From Mycobacterium sp. E3251 (GTDB taxonomy: Bacteria; Actinomycetota; Actinomycetes; Mycobacteriales; Mycobacteriaceae): 59,589 nucleotides of DNA. Under the pieces are notes generated by a model. The model did no database searches, was not told the DNA's origin, and worked only from the letters and a program-made list of their open reading frames with translations. Every line of letters begins with the position of its first letter. Positions within the stretch are counted from its first letter, which is position 1. A program made the position numbers and the translations under genes. This document shows, in pieces, positions 30,831 to 39,581 of the stretch. The stretch covers positions 1 through 59,589 of the forward strand of contig NZ_LZJF01000155.1 in the NCBI RefSeq assembly GCF_001666835.1, given 5' to 3'.

Positions 30831-31577
30831 TCAGCCGTCCGCGCGGTCGGTCTTGCCGCCGCCGAGCGATTCGAGCGCCTTGATCAAATCGGCCTCCACG
30901 CGGGCCTTGTCGACACCGCATCGGCGCAGTGGCCCTGCGTCGGGGGAGGCTTCCTCCAACTCGAGCAGGGCCAGCAGCAGATGCTCCGTCCCAATGTAGT
31001 TGTGGCCCAACCGAAGTGCTTCGCGGAAGGTCAGCTCCAGGGCTTTGCGCGCCGGTCCGCTGAACGGGATGAGGTCGGGGGTTCCGCTGCTGGGCGGGGG
31101 CAGGTTGACCGCGGCGCGCAGCGCTTCGATGTCGACCTTTTGCAGGTGCAGCAACACCGTGGCCAGGGCGGCCGGATCATCGAGCAGACCGAGGAGCAGG
31201 TGCTCGGGGGTGATCTCGTTGTTGGCAGCCTCGTGCGCGGCGTTCTGGGCCGCCACCACGGCGCCGCGCGCCCGCGGGGTGAAGCGGCCGAAGCCCTGTT
31301 CGGGGTCCAGGGTGGCGGCCTCGGCGCGTGGGACGAACCGCTTCTGGGCCGCCTGCTTGGTGACGCCCATGCTCTTGCCGATGTCGGTCCACGACGCCCC
31401 GGATCGGCGGGCCTGATCGACGAAGTGCCCGATGAGGTGGTCGGCGACCTCGCCCAGGTGCTCCGCGGCCAACACGGCGTCGGCCAGTTGATCCAGCGCG
31501 TCGGTGTGAACCGATTTGATGGCGTCGATCAGCTCGTCAAGGCGGACGGGGTAAGCGATGCGGGTCGGGCCGGACAT
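30831..31577 (-). CDS. clpC2: ClpC2: Clp N-terminal domain protein with HTH-like head
   Basis: 248 residues without AAA+ domains. Residues 1-90 include a helix-turn-helix-like segment (GASWTDIGKSMGVTKQAAQK). The remainder is a Clp_N double repeat: FTPRARGAVVAAQNAAHEA with EITPEHLLLGLL, then FREALRLGHNYIGTEHLLLA. Mycobacterial ClpC2 is reported to sequester ClpC1-targeting cyclic peptides and to repress its own gene. Two perfect 17-bp palindromes stand directly upstream of its start, which fits autorepression. Confidence 0.92.
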   Translation of the reverse strand: MSGPTRIAYPVRLDELIDAIKSVHTDALDQLADAVLAAEHLGEVADHLIGHFVDQARRSGASWTDIGKSMGVTKQAAQKRFVPRAEAATLDPEQGFGRFTPRARGAVVAAQNAAHEAANNEITPEHLLLGLLDDPAALATVLLHLQKVDIEALRAAVNLPPPSSGTPDLIPFSGPARKALELTFREALRLGHNYIGTEHLLLALLELEEASPDAGPLRRCGVDKARVEADLIKALESLGGGKTDRADG

Positions 31578-31580
31578 GTC

Positions 31581-31597
31581 GTCAACGATAGGTTGAC
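31581..31597. promoter_or_regulatory. Palindromic operator 1 upstream of clpC2
   Basis: Perfect inverted repeat GTCAAC-GATAG-GTTGAC, four bases upstream of the clpC2 start codon. The same half-sites and spacing recur 29 bases further on. Likely bound by the HTH-like head of ClpC2 (inference). Confidence 0.75.
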
Positions 31598-31609
31598 GCT
31601 AACCGGGCT

Positions 31610-31626
31610 GTCAACCCGAGGTTGAC
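31610..31626. promoter_or_regulatory. Palindromic operator 2 upstream of clpC2
   Basis: Perfect inverted repeat GTCAAC-CCGAG-GTTGAC, same half-sites as operator 1. It lies between clpC2 and the divergent DUF732 gene and could affect both. Confidence 0.75.
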
Positions 31627-31688
31627 GATTGTTAAATATTGTTTCGCCGGCGGCAAACCGCCTGCGGGTCTGGGACGATTTCGAATTT

Positions 31689-32021
31689 ATGAAGCTTGTT
31701 CTGACGATTTCGAGTGTTGCGGCCGTGATTGGCTTGGCCGTTCCCGCGCACGCCGATGACACCGACGACGCCTTCCTCGCGTCGCTGAATTCGGCCGGTT
31801 TCACCTATAACGACCCGGCGCAGGTTATCCAGGCCGCCCACTACGTGTGCTCGGCGGCCGGCAGCGGCACGGCGATGGCGGATATCGCGAAGGCGATGAC
31901 ATCGAAGGCGGCCGCACTGACCGAGGAGAAGGCGGAGAAATTCACCGCGATCGCGGCCAGCGCCTACTGCCCGGACGCGATCTCGTCGTCCACCCCGACG
32001 ACCACGACCGCCAGCTCCTGA
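31689..32021 (+). CDS. Secreted DUF732 protein (copy 1)
   Basis: 110-residue exported protein. The signal peptide MKLVLTISSVAAVIGLAVPA ends near AHA. The mature domain follows the DUF732 pattern: DDAFLASLNSAGFTYNDPAQ, two cysteines (VCSAAG and AYCPDA) and a short Ser/Thr-rich tail. ATG at 31689. Function unknown; divergent from clpC2. Confidence 0.85.
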   Translation: MKLVLTISSVAAVIGLAVPAHADDTDDAFLASLNSAGFTYNDPAQVIQAAHYVCSAAGSGTAMADIAKAMTSKAAALTEEKAEKFTAIAASAYCPDAISSSTPTTTTASS

Positions 32022-32080
32022 GTGCACGATCCGCTCTACGAGATGCGGGCCGGCCGCAGCTCTGGAACGATCTGTGAGCC

Positions 32081-32398
32081 GTGAGGCTATTTCTGATTCT
32101 GCTCGGGCTTGCGGCCGCGATCGGCCTGGCCGGTCCCGCGCGCGCCGATGGCAGCGACGACGCCTTCCTCGCCACGGTGCACGCTGCCGGCCTCACCTAT
32201 TCGGATCCCGAGCAGGCGGTTACCTCCGGCAGGTCGGTGTGCAAGTTGGTGAGCGAAGGCGCGAACCTGGCGGACGTCGTCCGGATGATTCAAATGCTCA
32301 ATCGCGGGCTTCAGGGCGACGACGCCACCCGGTTCGCCGCGATCGCCGCCAACTCCTATTGCCCCCAGGCGCTCTCGGCGCCCACCGCCGCCTCCTAG
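32081..32398 (+). CDS. Secreted DUF732 protein (copy 2)
   Basis: 105 residues, GTG start. Signal peptide MRLFLILLGLAAAIGLAGPA, then DDAFLATVHAAGLTYSDPEQ and the paired cysteines VCKLVSEG and SYCPQA. A close relative of the copy 59 bases upstream; tandem duplication is likely. Function unknown. Confidence 0.85.
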   Translation: MRLFLILLGLAAAIGLAGPARADGSDDAFLATVHAAGLTYSDPEQAVTSGRSVCKLVSEGANLADVVRMIQMLNRGLQGDDATRFAAIAANSYCPQALSAPTAAS

Positions 32399-32535
32399 GG
32401 GTGGGCCCGGCGGTGAATGTGATGCGCTTTTTACATATCCGCCCGCCAACGGCGAGTGAACGAAACCTGTAATCAACAATTCGCCCATACCATTTCGGCG
32501 ACGGATCGCGGCCGTAGTCGAAAGGAAGCAGGGGT

Positions 32536-34044
32536 TTGGACTTCCTTCAGCAGCAGTTAGTCGAACCCCTTAGCAACATCCTCAATACGCACGTCTTGAT
32601 CTATTTGCTGATCGGTGGCGGCATCTATTTCACGGTGCGCACCCGGTTCGTTCAAATCCGCTACTTCGGCCGCATGATTCGCCAGCTCCGTCGAGCGCAT
32701 CACCACGACGGCGGTATCTCTTCCTTCCAGGCGTTCTGCGTCGGTCTCGCCTCGCGCGTGGGTACCGGAAACATCGCCGGTGTCGCAATCGCGCTGACCG
32801 TCGGCGGGCCCGGTGCCGTCTTCTGGATGTGGGTGGTCGCGGCGGTCGGCATGGCCACGGCGGTGATCGAGGCCACCCTGGCCCAGATCTTCAAAGTCCG
32901 CTCGGGCGACGGCGCATTCCGCGGCGGTCCCGCGTTCTACATCCAACGCGGGCTGCGGTCACGCGCGGGCGGCGTCGCGTTCGCCATGCTGTTGGTGCTC
33001 ACCTTCTCCACCGCGTTCAACATGGTGGAGACCAACGCGATCAGCGGTGTCCTGCAATCGTCACACGGCATCGGGGTCGGTTGGACGACAGCCATTTTGG
33101 CGGTGCTGGCAGCGCCCGTGCTCTTCGGTGGTGTGCGGCGGGTCGCCCAGTTCGCCGGATCGGTCCTTCCGGTGGTGGCGTTGCTCTACACCGTGCTCGC
33201 GCTGGGCATCGTGGCGGTCAACATCACCGAACTGCCTACGGTGATCAAGGAGATCATCGGTGGTGCATTCGGAATCCGGGAAATGGCAGGCGGTTTCGCG
33301 GGTGGCGTGCTCGCCGCGATGTTCACCGGGGTCAAGCGCGGCCTGTTCGCCTGCGAGGCAGGGATGGGCAGTTCGCCCAATATCGCCGGTGCCGCAACCG
33401 TGGCACATCCGGTGGAGCAGGGGCTGATTCAGTCGCTCGCCGTGTTCGTCGACACGATGGTGATCTGCACGGCAACGGCATTCATCGTGCTGCTCTCGGG
33501 TCCCGAAACCTACAACCCGGCCCGCCTGGGAGCGATTGCCGGTGCGAGCCTGACGGAGTCGGCGGTCGCCGCCGATCTCGGATCGTGGACCACGGTGTTG
33601 ATGACCGCGGTGGTGTTCGTCTTCGCGTTCGCCTCGGTGCTGAGCAATTACGTGGTGGCCGAGGCCAATCTGTTCTATCTGGGTGGCCGGCGCCTGGCGG
33701 CCAACGTGCTGAAGGTGGTCACGCTGCTGTCCATCGTCTTCGGGGCCCTGGCCAAGCTCACGTTGGTGTGGGCGCTCGCCGATCTGACGATGGCGGTGAT
33801 GGCCATCGCGAACCTGCTCACCATCTGCCTGCTGGGGAAGTGGGCGTTCGCCGCGCTCAAGGATTACCACCGGCAGTTCAGGCAAGGCGTCATGCCGGTT
33901 TTCATCGCCAGCCAGGCTGGCCTGCCCGGCGTCCTCGACGGCGACATCTGGGAAGCCGCGGAGCGCCGACAGGTCGGAGCGCTGCCCGAATCGTTGACGC
34001 TGCGCCGCCCCGCGCTCCGCTTCTCCCGCGCGCCCGCCGCGTAG
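32536..34044 (+). CDS. AGCS family alanine/sodium symporter
   Basis: 502-residue secondary transporter that takes up alanine or glycine with Na+ (or H+). About 10-11 helices. Signatures are FQAFCVGLASRVGTGNIAGV and RGLFACEAGMGSSPNIAGAA. TTG at 32536 follows AAGGAAGCAGG. The two DUF732 genes upstream and the one downstream are in the same direction, but no shared role is evident. Confidence 0.92.
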   Translation: MDFLQQQLVEPLSNILNTHVLIYLLIGGGIYFTVRTRFVQIRYFGRMIRQLRRAHHHDGGISSFQAFCVGLASRVGTGNIAGVAIALTVGGPGAVFWMWVVAAVGMATAVIEATLAQIFKVRSGDGAFRGGPAFYIQRGLRSRAGGVAFAMLLVLTFSTAFNMVETNAISGVLQSSHGIGVGWTTAILAVLAAPVLFGGVRRVAQFAGSVLPVVALLYTVLALGIVAVNITELPTVIKEIIGGAFGIREMAGGFAGGVLAAMFTGVKRGLFACEAGMGSSPNIAGAATVAHPVEQGLIQSLAVFVDTMVICTATAFIVLLSGPETYNPARLGAIAGASLTESAVAADLGSWTTVLMTAVVFVFAFASVLSNYVVAEANLFYLGGRRLAANVLKVVTLLSIVFGALAKLTLVWALADLTMAVMAIANLLTICLLGKWAFAALKDYHRQFRQGVMPVFIASQAGLPGVLDGDIWEAAERRQVGALPESLTLRRPALRFSRAPAA

Positions 34045-34124
34045 CCGCGGGGCCGGAGAGAGTTCACCCGCCGTTTGCCCGGCGAGGTGCTATTCCCCAA
34101 CAGGTCTGCGACAATCGCTGCGTT

Positions 34125-34466
34125 ATGCGATTTCTACTGGTGCTGACGAGCGTCGCCGCAATCGGCCTGGCCGCTCCCGCGTATGCCGACATCGACAACG
34201 ATCAGGACTTCCTCAAGGACCTGCGAGACGCCGGTCTCACCTACCAGGACGGCGGCAACGCGGTCACCATCGCCAAGTCGGTGTGTGAACTGCTCGATGA
34301 CGGCCAGTCGTCGGCCGAGATCGTGACGCAACTCCGCAACCAGAATCCGGCTTTTCAGGGTGCCAGCGCCGCCAAGTTCACGTACCTGGCTTCTGCCCAT
34401 TACTGCCCGAAGTACATCACCGGCGAGGATCGTGGCCCCAAGCCCGAGGGGCAACCCGGCAACTGA
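34125..34466 (+). CDS. Secreted DUF732 protein (copy 3)
   Basis: 113 residues, ATG at 34125. Signal peptide MRFLLVLTSVAAIGLAAPA, then DQDFLKDLRDAGLTYQDGGN and the cysteine pair VCELLDDG and HYCPKY. A charged C-terminal tail (EDRGPKPEGQPGN) is unlike copies 1 and 2. Function unknown. Confidence 0.85.
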   Translation: MRFLLVLTSVAAIGLAAPAYADIDNDQDFLKDLRDAGLTYQDGGNAVTIAKSVCELLDDGQSSAEIVTQLRNQNPAFQGASAAKFTYLASAHYCPKYITGEDRGPKPEGQPGN

Positions 34467-34526
34467 GCGTCGGCGTCCAGACCGCGCCCGTCGACCGCCG
34501 TTGCGTTGCGCAATACCCTGATTGCT

Positions 34527-35465
34527 GTGGGCCCCAACCCCGGACCGCTGACCTGGAGCGCCGTGGTTCAGACATGGCGGCTGGACCTTGCCTCCGCGAC
34601 CGCAATCGTGTTGCTTGCCGGCGGCTACGCGTGGTGCTACCGACGGGCGCGAAAGGCGGAGCAGTCAGTCGGGCCCGCTCAGGCTTGGTGCCTCGCGGCG
34701 GGCGCGGTTGTGTGGCTGCTGGCGACCGCAAGCGTGATCGGGGCGTACGCGTACATCCTGTTCTGGGTGCGCGCGCTACAGGTGGTGCTGCTGCTATACG
34801 TCGTGCCCTTGTTCATCGCGCAGGGCAAGCCGGTCACGGCTTTGCGCGCTGCGCTGGGCCCCGGGGGCCGTAACCGTATCGATCGTCTGTTGGCGACGCG
34901 ATTCGCCCGGATAGTCGCCCACCCCGCAACCACGTCGGTCGCGATGCTGGCCACGCCGTGGCTGCTTTACCTGACGTCCTGGTACACCGCGGCTCTCGAA
35001 AGTGAATGGGTGGGTGCGCCTACTCGAATCATGTTGGTGGCCATCGGGTTTGGATACTTCTATGCGCGGCTGCAAGAAGACCCGGTTCCGCGTAGGTATC
35101 CCCAGTTGATCTCGTTGTTAATCACCGTCGCTGAGGCGCTAGGCGACGGTGTCTTGGGGTTGGTCATCTGGCAGGGCGCATTGATCGGCGCCGTGTATTA
35201 CGCGGGGCTGCATCGGTCTTGGGGGCCGGATCAGCGGCTCGATCAGACGATCGGCGCGGGTGTTCTGTGGATCCTCGGTGACTTGGTCGGGTGGCCGTTC
35301 GTACTGCTTCTGATGCGCGCGTTGTCACGCGACGAGAAGGCGCACGCGGCGCGGGTCGACACCGAGTTGGACAAGGCGGAAAGCACCGAGGACAAAAGCG
35401 TCGCACCGTCGGGGCTGTGGTGGGAGAACGATCCACAGCTGCGGGAACGATTCCGGCGGGGCTGA
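34527..35465 (+). CDS. CtaG-like cytochrome c oxidase assembly membrane protein
   Basis: 312-residue protein of the caa3/CtaG type with about seven helices. The conserved segment FWVRALQVVLLLYVVPLFIA is followed by GKPVTALRAALGPGGR and, late, QDPVPRRYP-type loops. Family members help copper delivery to terminal oxidase. It may equally be a diverged paralogue with another role. GTG at 34527 chosen; a TTG at 34506 is possible. The C-terminal 40 residues are charged and cytosolic. Confidence 0.75.
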   Translation: MGPNPGPLTWSAVVQTWRLDLASATAIVLLAGGYAWCYRRARKAEQSVGPAQAWCLAAGAVVWLLATASVIGAYAYILFWVRALQVVLLLYVVPLFIAQGKPVTALRAALGPGGRNRIDRLLATRFARIVAHPATTSVAMLATPWLLYLTSWYTAALESEWVGAPTRIMLVAIGFGYFYARLQEDPVPRRYPQLISLLITVAEALGDGVLGLVIWQGALIGAVYYAGLHRSWGPDQRLDQTIGAGVLWILGDLVGWPFVLLLMRALSRDEKAHAARVDTELDKAESTEDKSVAPSGLWWENDPQLRERFRRG

Positions 35466-35474
35466 ACGCGCGCT

Positions 35475-36395
35475 TCAGGCGGCCCGCGCCGTCCAGGTGA
35501 AGTTGTGCATCTCGGGGATCTTCGGCGCCAGGGCGGCGGCAACTTGACCGCCGATCCGATCGGCCGCGGCCAGGGGAGTCTCGGGGGAGAGGAAGCCCTC
35601 CACCTCGACACGCAGTGTCCGGCCGGTCCACCGGGCCCGGGCGTGCGCGTGCGTGACGCCCGGCACCGTGGCGGCGACCGCCTCGGCCGTAGTGATGATC
35701 TCGGGGTCCACGCCATCGAGCAGGCGGTGAGCGATGTCGGCGGTAACCTCCCAGCCGACGTGGCAGATGAAGCCGGTGACGACGATCCCGGCGATCGCGT
35801 CGGCCCAGGTCCAGCCGAGTGCCACCCCGATCAGCCCCAGCATCGCCCCGGCCGACGACAACGCGTCCAGCCAGGAGTGCTTGGCGTCGGCCACCATCGT
35901 CGCCGAGCGAATCCGCTTGCCCACCACCAACTTGTAGCGGGCCACCAGCTGATTGCCCGCGATCCCCACGATGGCCGCGGCAATGCCCCAGCCCACGTAT
36001 TCGGTACCGCCGTGCCGGAGCAGCTTGTTGATGCTCTCGTAGGCGGCGACGGCGGCGCTGCCCCAAATCACCAGGGCCACACCGATTCCGGCGAGGTCTT
36101 CGGCGCGTTCGTAGCCGTAGGGGTAGCGCTCGGTGGGAAGCTTGCGAGACGCCCGAAAGCCGACGAATACCAGGACGCTGGTGGAGACGTCCGACAGGTT
36201 GTGCAACGCGTCGCCGAGCAATGCCACCGAGCCGGACAGCAGCGCGATGGCCAACTCGACGAGCCCGGTCAGCGCCAGGCCGACGGCGCTGACGGCGACA
36301 GCCCGGTTGGCCTGCCGGCGCTCGGCCGCATCGTCGGTGAGGGTGTCGAGGGGAAAACTTGCCGCGGGGTCGCGGACGCCGTTGACGAGGTGCAT
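35475..36395 (-). CDS. Cation diffusion facilitator (Zn2+/Fe2+/Mn2+ efflux)
   Basis: 306-residue CDF transporter with six helices and a C-terminal cytosolic metal-binding domain. The transport-site residues are in ALLGDALHNLSDVSTSVL (His and Asp of helix II) and ADAKHSWLDALSSAGAM (helix V). The C-terminal domain includes VPGVTHAHARARWTGRTLRV. Metal unknown. ATG at 36395; convergent with the CtaG-like gene, nine bases apart. Confidence 0.92.
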   Translation of the reverse strand: MHLVNGVRDPAASFPLDTLTDDAAERRQANRAVAVSAVGLALTGLVELAIALLSGSVALLGDALHNLSDVSTSVLVFVGFRASRKLPTERYPYGYERAEDLAGIGVALVIWGSAAVAAYESINKLLRHGGTEYVGWGIAAAIVGIAGNQLVARYKLVVGKRIRSATMVADAKHSWLDALSSAGAMLGLIGVALGWTWADAIAGIVVTGFICHVGWEVTADIAHRLLDGVDPEIITTAEAVAATVPGVTHAHARARWTGRTLRVEVEGFLSPETPLAAADRIGGQVAAALAPKIPEMHNFTWTARAA

Positions 36396-36450
36396 AGGGC
36401 AAGCATGCCCGATCGAGGGCCGGCGCCGCACCCGAGCCGACGCCCTGTAA

Positions 36451-36663
36451 TCACTTGCCTTGATCGAGGCGGGAGGTCTGTTCCTTAGGTGAGCGATTGC
36501 GCCTGGGCAGCAGCATGAGCATCACCGGGAACCGCAGCAGCGCGTCGCGGTGCGAGATTTCGAGGAACACGGTCTCTATCTCGAGGTTGCGTATCGGTTG
36601 CCGTTCCATCATCAACCGCGTCCGCAAATAGTGCGGGGTCCTCAGCCACTCCACCAAATTCAT
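36451..36663 (-). CDS. Small hypothetical protein
   Basis: 70 residues starting MNLVEWLRTPHYLRTRLMME. Basic, no signal peptide, mixed helix; no family recognised. An AGGAG sequence lies 13 bases upstream of the ATG, rather far. The frame continues open to 36795, so the start is not certain. It lies upstream of the CDF gene on the same strand. Confidence 0.4.
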   Translation of the reverse strand: MNLVEWLRTPHYLRTRLMMERQPIRNLEIETVFLEISHRDALLRFPVMLMLLPRRNRSPKEQTSRLDQGK

Positions 36664-36918
36664 GCCCGTGACTGTACTCCTCTTACGAAAGTCATTGCAG
36701 CGCATGATCATTGGTCGGGGATGTTTCCGGTGCATTGAGCGGCGCATCGCGAGTGCGGGCAGGGGCGTACTTGCCATTGTCCAGTCTTCCGCCACGGCCG
36801 ATTGCCAGGAATTCCCCAGGTCTTATCCACCGTTGGACGACTAAAATTCATAGCGTGAACGCGCAGGCCGAAGGCTAGCGACAATCGCCTTGGTGGACCC
36901 CCATTCACCGGAATCGCG

Positions 36919-37134
36919 ATGAGGAAGTCGGCAGCGATATTTTTGGCCGTTGGGGCATTAATGCTCAGCGGGGCCACCTCTCACGCTGACAAGCCCTCGC
37001 CGGGTCCCACGCCGCCGCCCGGCACGCCCAAATGCCTGACGTTCGATGGCCCCCAGCTGAACTGGCTGCCCTGCGGGTGGACCACCGATGGGCGGCGATG
37101 GACGCCGCCGCCACCACCACCGCCCGCACCCTGA
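36919..37134 (+). CDS. Small secreted proline-rich protein
   Basis: 71 residues. Signal peptide MRKSAAIFLAVGALMLSGAT ends near SHA. The mature peptide holds two cysteines (KCLTF and LPCGW) and ends in a run of prolines. No domain is recognised. GC and codon use look like its neighbours. Function unknown. Confidence 0.6.
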   Translation: MRKSAAIFLAVGALMLSGATSHADKPSPGPTPPPGTPKCLTFDGPQLNWLPCGWTTDGRRWTPPPPPPPAP

Positions 37135-37267
37135 CAACGGGCAGCTAATCCGATTATTCAGCTTCCCATAAGCTGAATTTTCCCTGCGCTTCCTATTCTT
37201 CGTATTCCTCCCGCATTGGAGCCGGTCCGGACGGCCTCGTCGCCGGCGTGAGAAAGGAAGTGGATCG

Positions 37268-37615
37268 ATGCCGCTACCTCGTTGGCTTGCGCGACTGGTC
37301 GTCCCCGTCGTGGCAGTCGCGGCCTTGTTCGCGAGCGCCGCGATCGCCGTGGCGGATCCCGCCGACGACGCCTACCTCGCGCAACTGCGCGCCGCGGGAT
37401 TTAGTTGGCCGCCGGACCACGACGCCGCGCTGACGGGGATGGGGCGCCTCATCTGTGACGACATCGGGTGGGGTTGGACCTACGAGCAGATCGCGCAGAA
37501 TGTGCACGCCGACCTGGATCCGAGGAACGTGACGATGGGAGACGTCGAGTCCATGGTGAGCATCGCGCATGCGACCTATTGTCCGCTTCAGCGGTGCTGG
37601 GCCGCGCACTGCTGA
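37268..37615 (+). CDS. Secreted DUF732 protein (copy 4)
   Basis: 115 residues, ATG at 37268 after GAAAGGAAG. Signal peptide with a hydrophobic core VVPVVAVAALFASAAIAVA. The DUF732 pattern DDAYLAQLRAAGFSWPPDHD follows, with Cys in ICDDIGWG and TYCPLQRC. The second half has two further cysteines. The 255 bases downstream contain no gene that I can support. Confidence 0.85.
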   Translation: MPLPRWLARLVVPVVAVAALFASAAIAVADPADDAYLAQLRAAGFSWPPDHDAALTGMGRLICDDIGWGWTYEQIAQNVHADLDPRNVTMGDVESMVSIAHATYCPLQRCWAAHC

Positions 37616-37870
37616 TGGCTTCCCCGGCCGGGCTGTGGCCCGGCGGATAAACCCCGAACTCTCTCTCCGAGAAGTAGGTTCACACGGCGCGCCGCCGGCG
37701 CCGAAATTCAACTCGCTTAAGGGGCTGGTTCGGGATACCGCCGTCGTCGATGGGCTGGAGTTTCCTTAAGGAATTACGGCTGAGTTCTTACGACATTTCA
37801 AATACATAACGTTTGCTGCTGGTGTAGCGTCCCGATCAATTTCATAGGGACGTGGCAGAAAGACCGAGCA

Positions 37871-38608
37871 ATGAAAGCAGCAATCGCGGCAGCGACGGCA
37901 GCCGTTTTTGCTTTGGGTCTGCCCGTTGCCGCGCCGGCTCACGCGGAGACGACTGCGACCGTCAAAGCGCAGTCCAACCGCATGAACGGCCCCAACTTGA
38001 AGGCGGGTCAAGACGGCGTTTATAACGCCGGCCAGGTCCTCACTCTCGTGTGCCATGCGGCGGGCGACCCGGTGCAGGGATTCTTCAGCTACCAGATTGC
38101 CAATGGGGGTTGGGACAGCCTCTGGTACAAGACAACTGACGGCCATTACGTCGCCGATGTCGATATCGACACGCGCACACTGGACGCCCTCGGCCCGGAC
38201 TGCAGTGGCGGGGGAGCGGCCGCGTCAGCGACCGGTGAAGACAAGGCCGCCCATGCGCTGGCGTGGGCTCGCGACCAAATGGCGGCCGACCCCAATAGCA
38301 CGGTTCAATGCGAGGCGTTCGTCGAGCAGGCGTATAACCACGCGTTCAGATATCCGTCGGCGATGGACGCTTTCAACGACTTCAACCGCAAAGGGCAGAT
38401 CCACACCAACCGCGACAATATTCCGGAGGGGGCGCTCGTTTTCACGAGCAATCCGGGATTCGATCACGGCACGGGTCACGTCATGCTCAGCGAGGGCAAC
38501 GGCCAGTTCCTAACCGCCAACTACTTCACTGCGCCGCACATTCGGGAGATAAGGCCAAGCCCCAACGATTCGCAAAACATCTTCCTCGGTTGGGCCTACG
38601 CCCCGTAG
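37871..38608 (+). CDS. Secreted protein with NlpC/P60- or CHAP-like C-terminal domain
   Basis: 245 residues. Signal peptide MKAAIAAATAAVFALGLPVA ends near AHA. Residues 30-110 look like a small beta domain, possibly SH3-like. From about 125 the helix NSTVQCEAFVEQAYNHAF, then PEGALVFTSN and HGTGHVMLSEGNGQFL follow the order Cys, Gly-Ala-Leu-Val-Phe, His of NlpC/P60-type cysteine peptidases. A peptidoglycan-hydrolase-like role is inferred; the residue before the Cys (Gln rather than Asp) is unusual. Confidence 0.65.
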   Translation: MKAAIAAATAAVFALGLPVAAPAHAETTATVKAQSNRMNGPNLKAGQDGVYNAGQVLTLVCHAAGDPVQGFFSYQIANGGWDSLWYKTTDGHYVADVDIDTRTLDALGPDCSGGGAAASATGEDKAAHALAWARDQMAADPNSTVQCEAFVEQAYNHAFRYPSAMDAFNDFNRKGQIHTNRDNIPEGALVFTSNPGFDHGTGHVMLSEGNGQFLTANYFTAPHIREIRPSPNDSQNIFLGWAYAP

Positions 38609-38697
38609 TCGCCGCGGCCGAGGAACACGGCATCTGGATCCGTCCGCGCCCAAGACCAGTTCCGGGGGACACTGCGGCCTGTGGTACTTACGACCAC

Positions 38698-38928
38698 ATG
38701 AACAATCCTTCGCCGGGCCCTGGCTGGTGGCTGGCCTCTGACGGCAAGTGGTATCCGCAGCAGTGGGAGTACACGTGGGACTACCGGGAGGGGGATACCG
38801 CCATGGACGAGATGAAGCTCAGGGCGGACGAGCTGGGGCGGCTGGGGTGGGAAATGGTCGGACTCGACGCCGACCACCGCGGAGCCTTCTCCGTCGCGTG
38901 CTTCTTCAAGCGGCCGATCGCACGTTAA
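38698..38928 (+). CDS. Small protein with DUF2510-like start and DUF4177-like end
   Basis: 76 residues. The N-terminus NPSPGPGWWLASDGKWYPQQ resembles the DUF2510 Trp/Gly motif usually tethered to membrane proteins; the remainder (RADELGRLGWEMVGLDADHR) resembles DUF4177. No membrane helix. Function unknown. ATG at 38698. Confidence 0.6.
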   Translation: MNNPSPGPGWWLASDGKWYPQQWEYTWDYREGDTAMDEMKLRADELGRLGWEMVGLDADHRGAFSVACFFKRPIAR

Positions 38929-39058
38929 GCCCGACGCCCCTCGGTCGATTCGGACCTCCACGAGTGAGGCTCTGCCGACACAAGTGGGTAAACAACCCAG
39001 TAACGCGCCGGGACGCGTCGGTTGTGCGATCAGTTCACTAGTCGGAAGGCGGCAGCAA

Positions 39059-39418
39059 ATGGTTCGTCAAGAGGGCGGCAGGTGGGACGTCGGCATCAAA
39101 GACGACGCGGTTTACGTTCAGCGCGTCTCGGAGGGCGACGAGCAATTATTCGACGACTCGCTGGACTCCGATGAGGCCCGCAAACTCGCTGAGCTCTTGA
39201 CGAAATTCGCCGACAAGCTCGACCGCTCCGACACGTCCGACGATTCCGATGAGTACAAGGACTCGAAGGACAAGGAGTCGAAGAAGTCGAAGAAGTCGAA
39301 GAAGTCGAAAGACTCCGATGATGACGACGACGACGAAGACGACCACGATGACGAAGACGACGACGACGAGTCCGATGACGACGAAGAGTCCGAAGACTCC
39401 GAGAAGTCCTCGGACTAG
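39059..39418 (+). CDS. Acidic repeat protein with Lys-Ser/Asp-Glu tail
   Basis: 119 residues. The first 60 form a small domain (MVRQEGGRWDVGIKDDAVYV ...) ending in a helix ARKLAELLTKFADKLD. From about residue 65 the chain is low complexity: four KKS units, then a long Asp/Glu/Ser tract. ATG at 39059 after GGAAGGCGGC. The repeated GAAGTCGAA codons are a DNA repeat that could expand or contract. Function unknown. Confidence 0.7.
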   Translation: MVRQEGGRWDVGIKDDAVYVQRVSEGDEQLFDDSLDSDEARKLAELLTKFADKLDRSDTSDDSDEYKDSKDKESKKSKKSKKSKDSDDDDDDEDDHDDEDDDDESDDDEESEDSEKSSD

Positions 39419-39581
39419 GTGCCGCCAGACGCTGCGGTCACCGGCGGTCAGCGCTTCCCAATTTCCTTAGCTGCACAAGCCATCGCGCGTGCCGTGGGCG
39501 CCCCTAGAGCCATGGGAGGATCGCCGTGATGACCACGGTAGCCGCGGGATCGCCAGTTTCACTGACACTGACGGGTCAAGC

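Noticed and set aside
39240..39400. Short tandem DNA repeats considered as CRISPR or VNTR
   Set aside because: No spacers; the repeats are codon repeats inside an open reading frame. A coding low-complexity tract is the simpler explanation.
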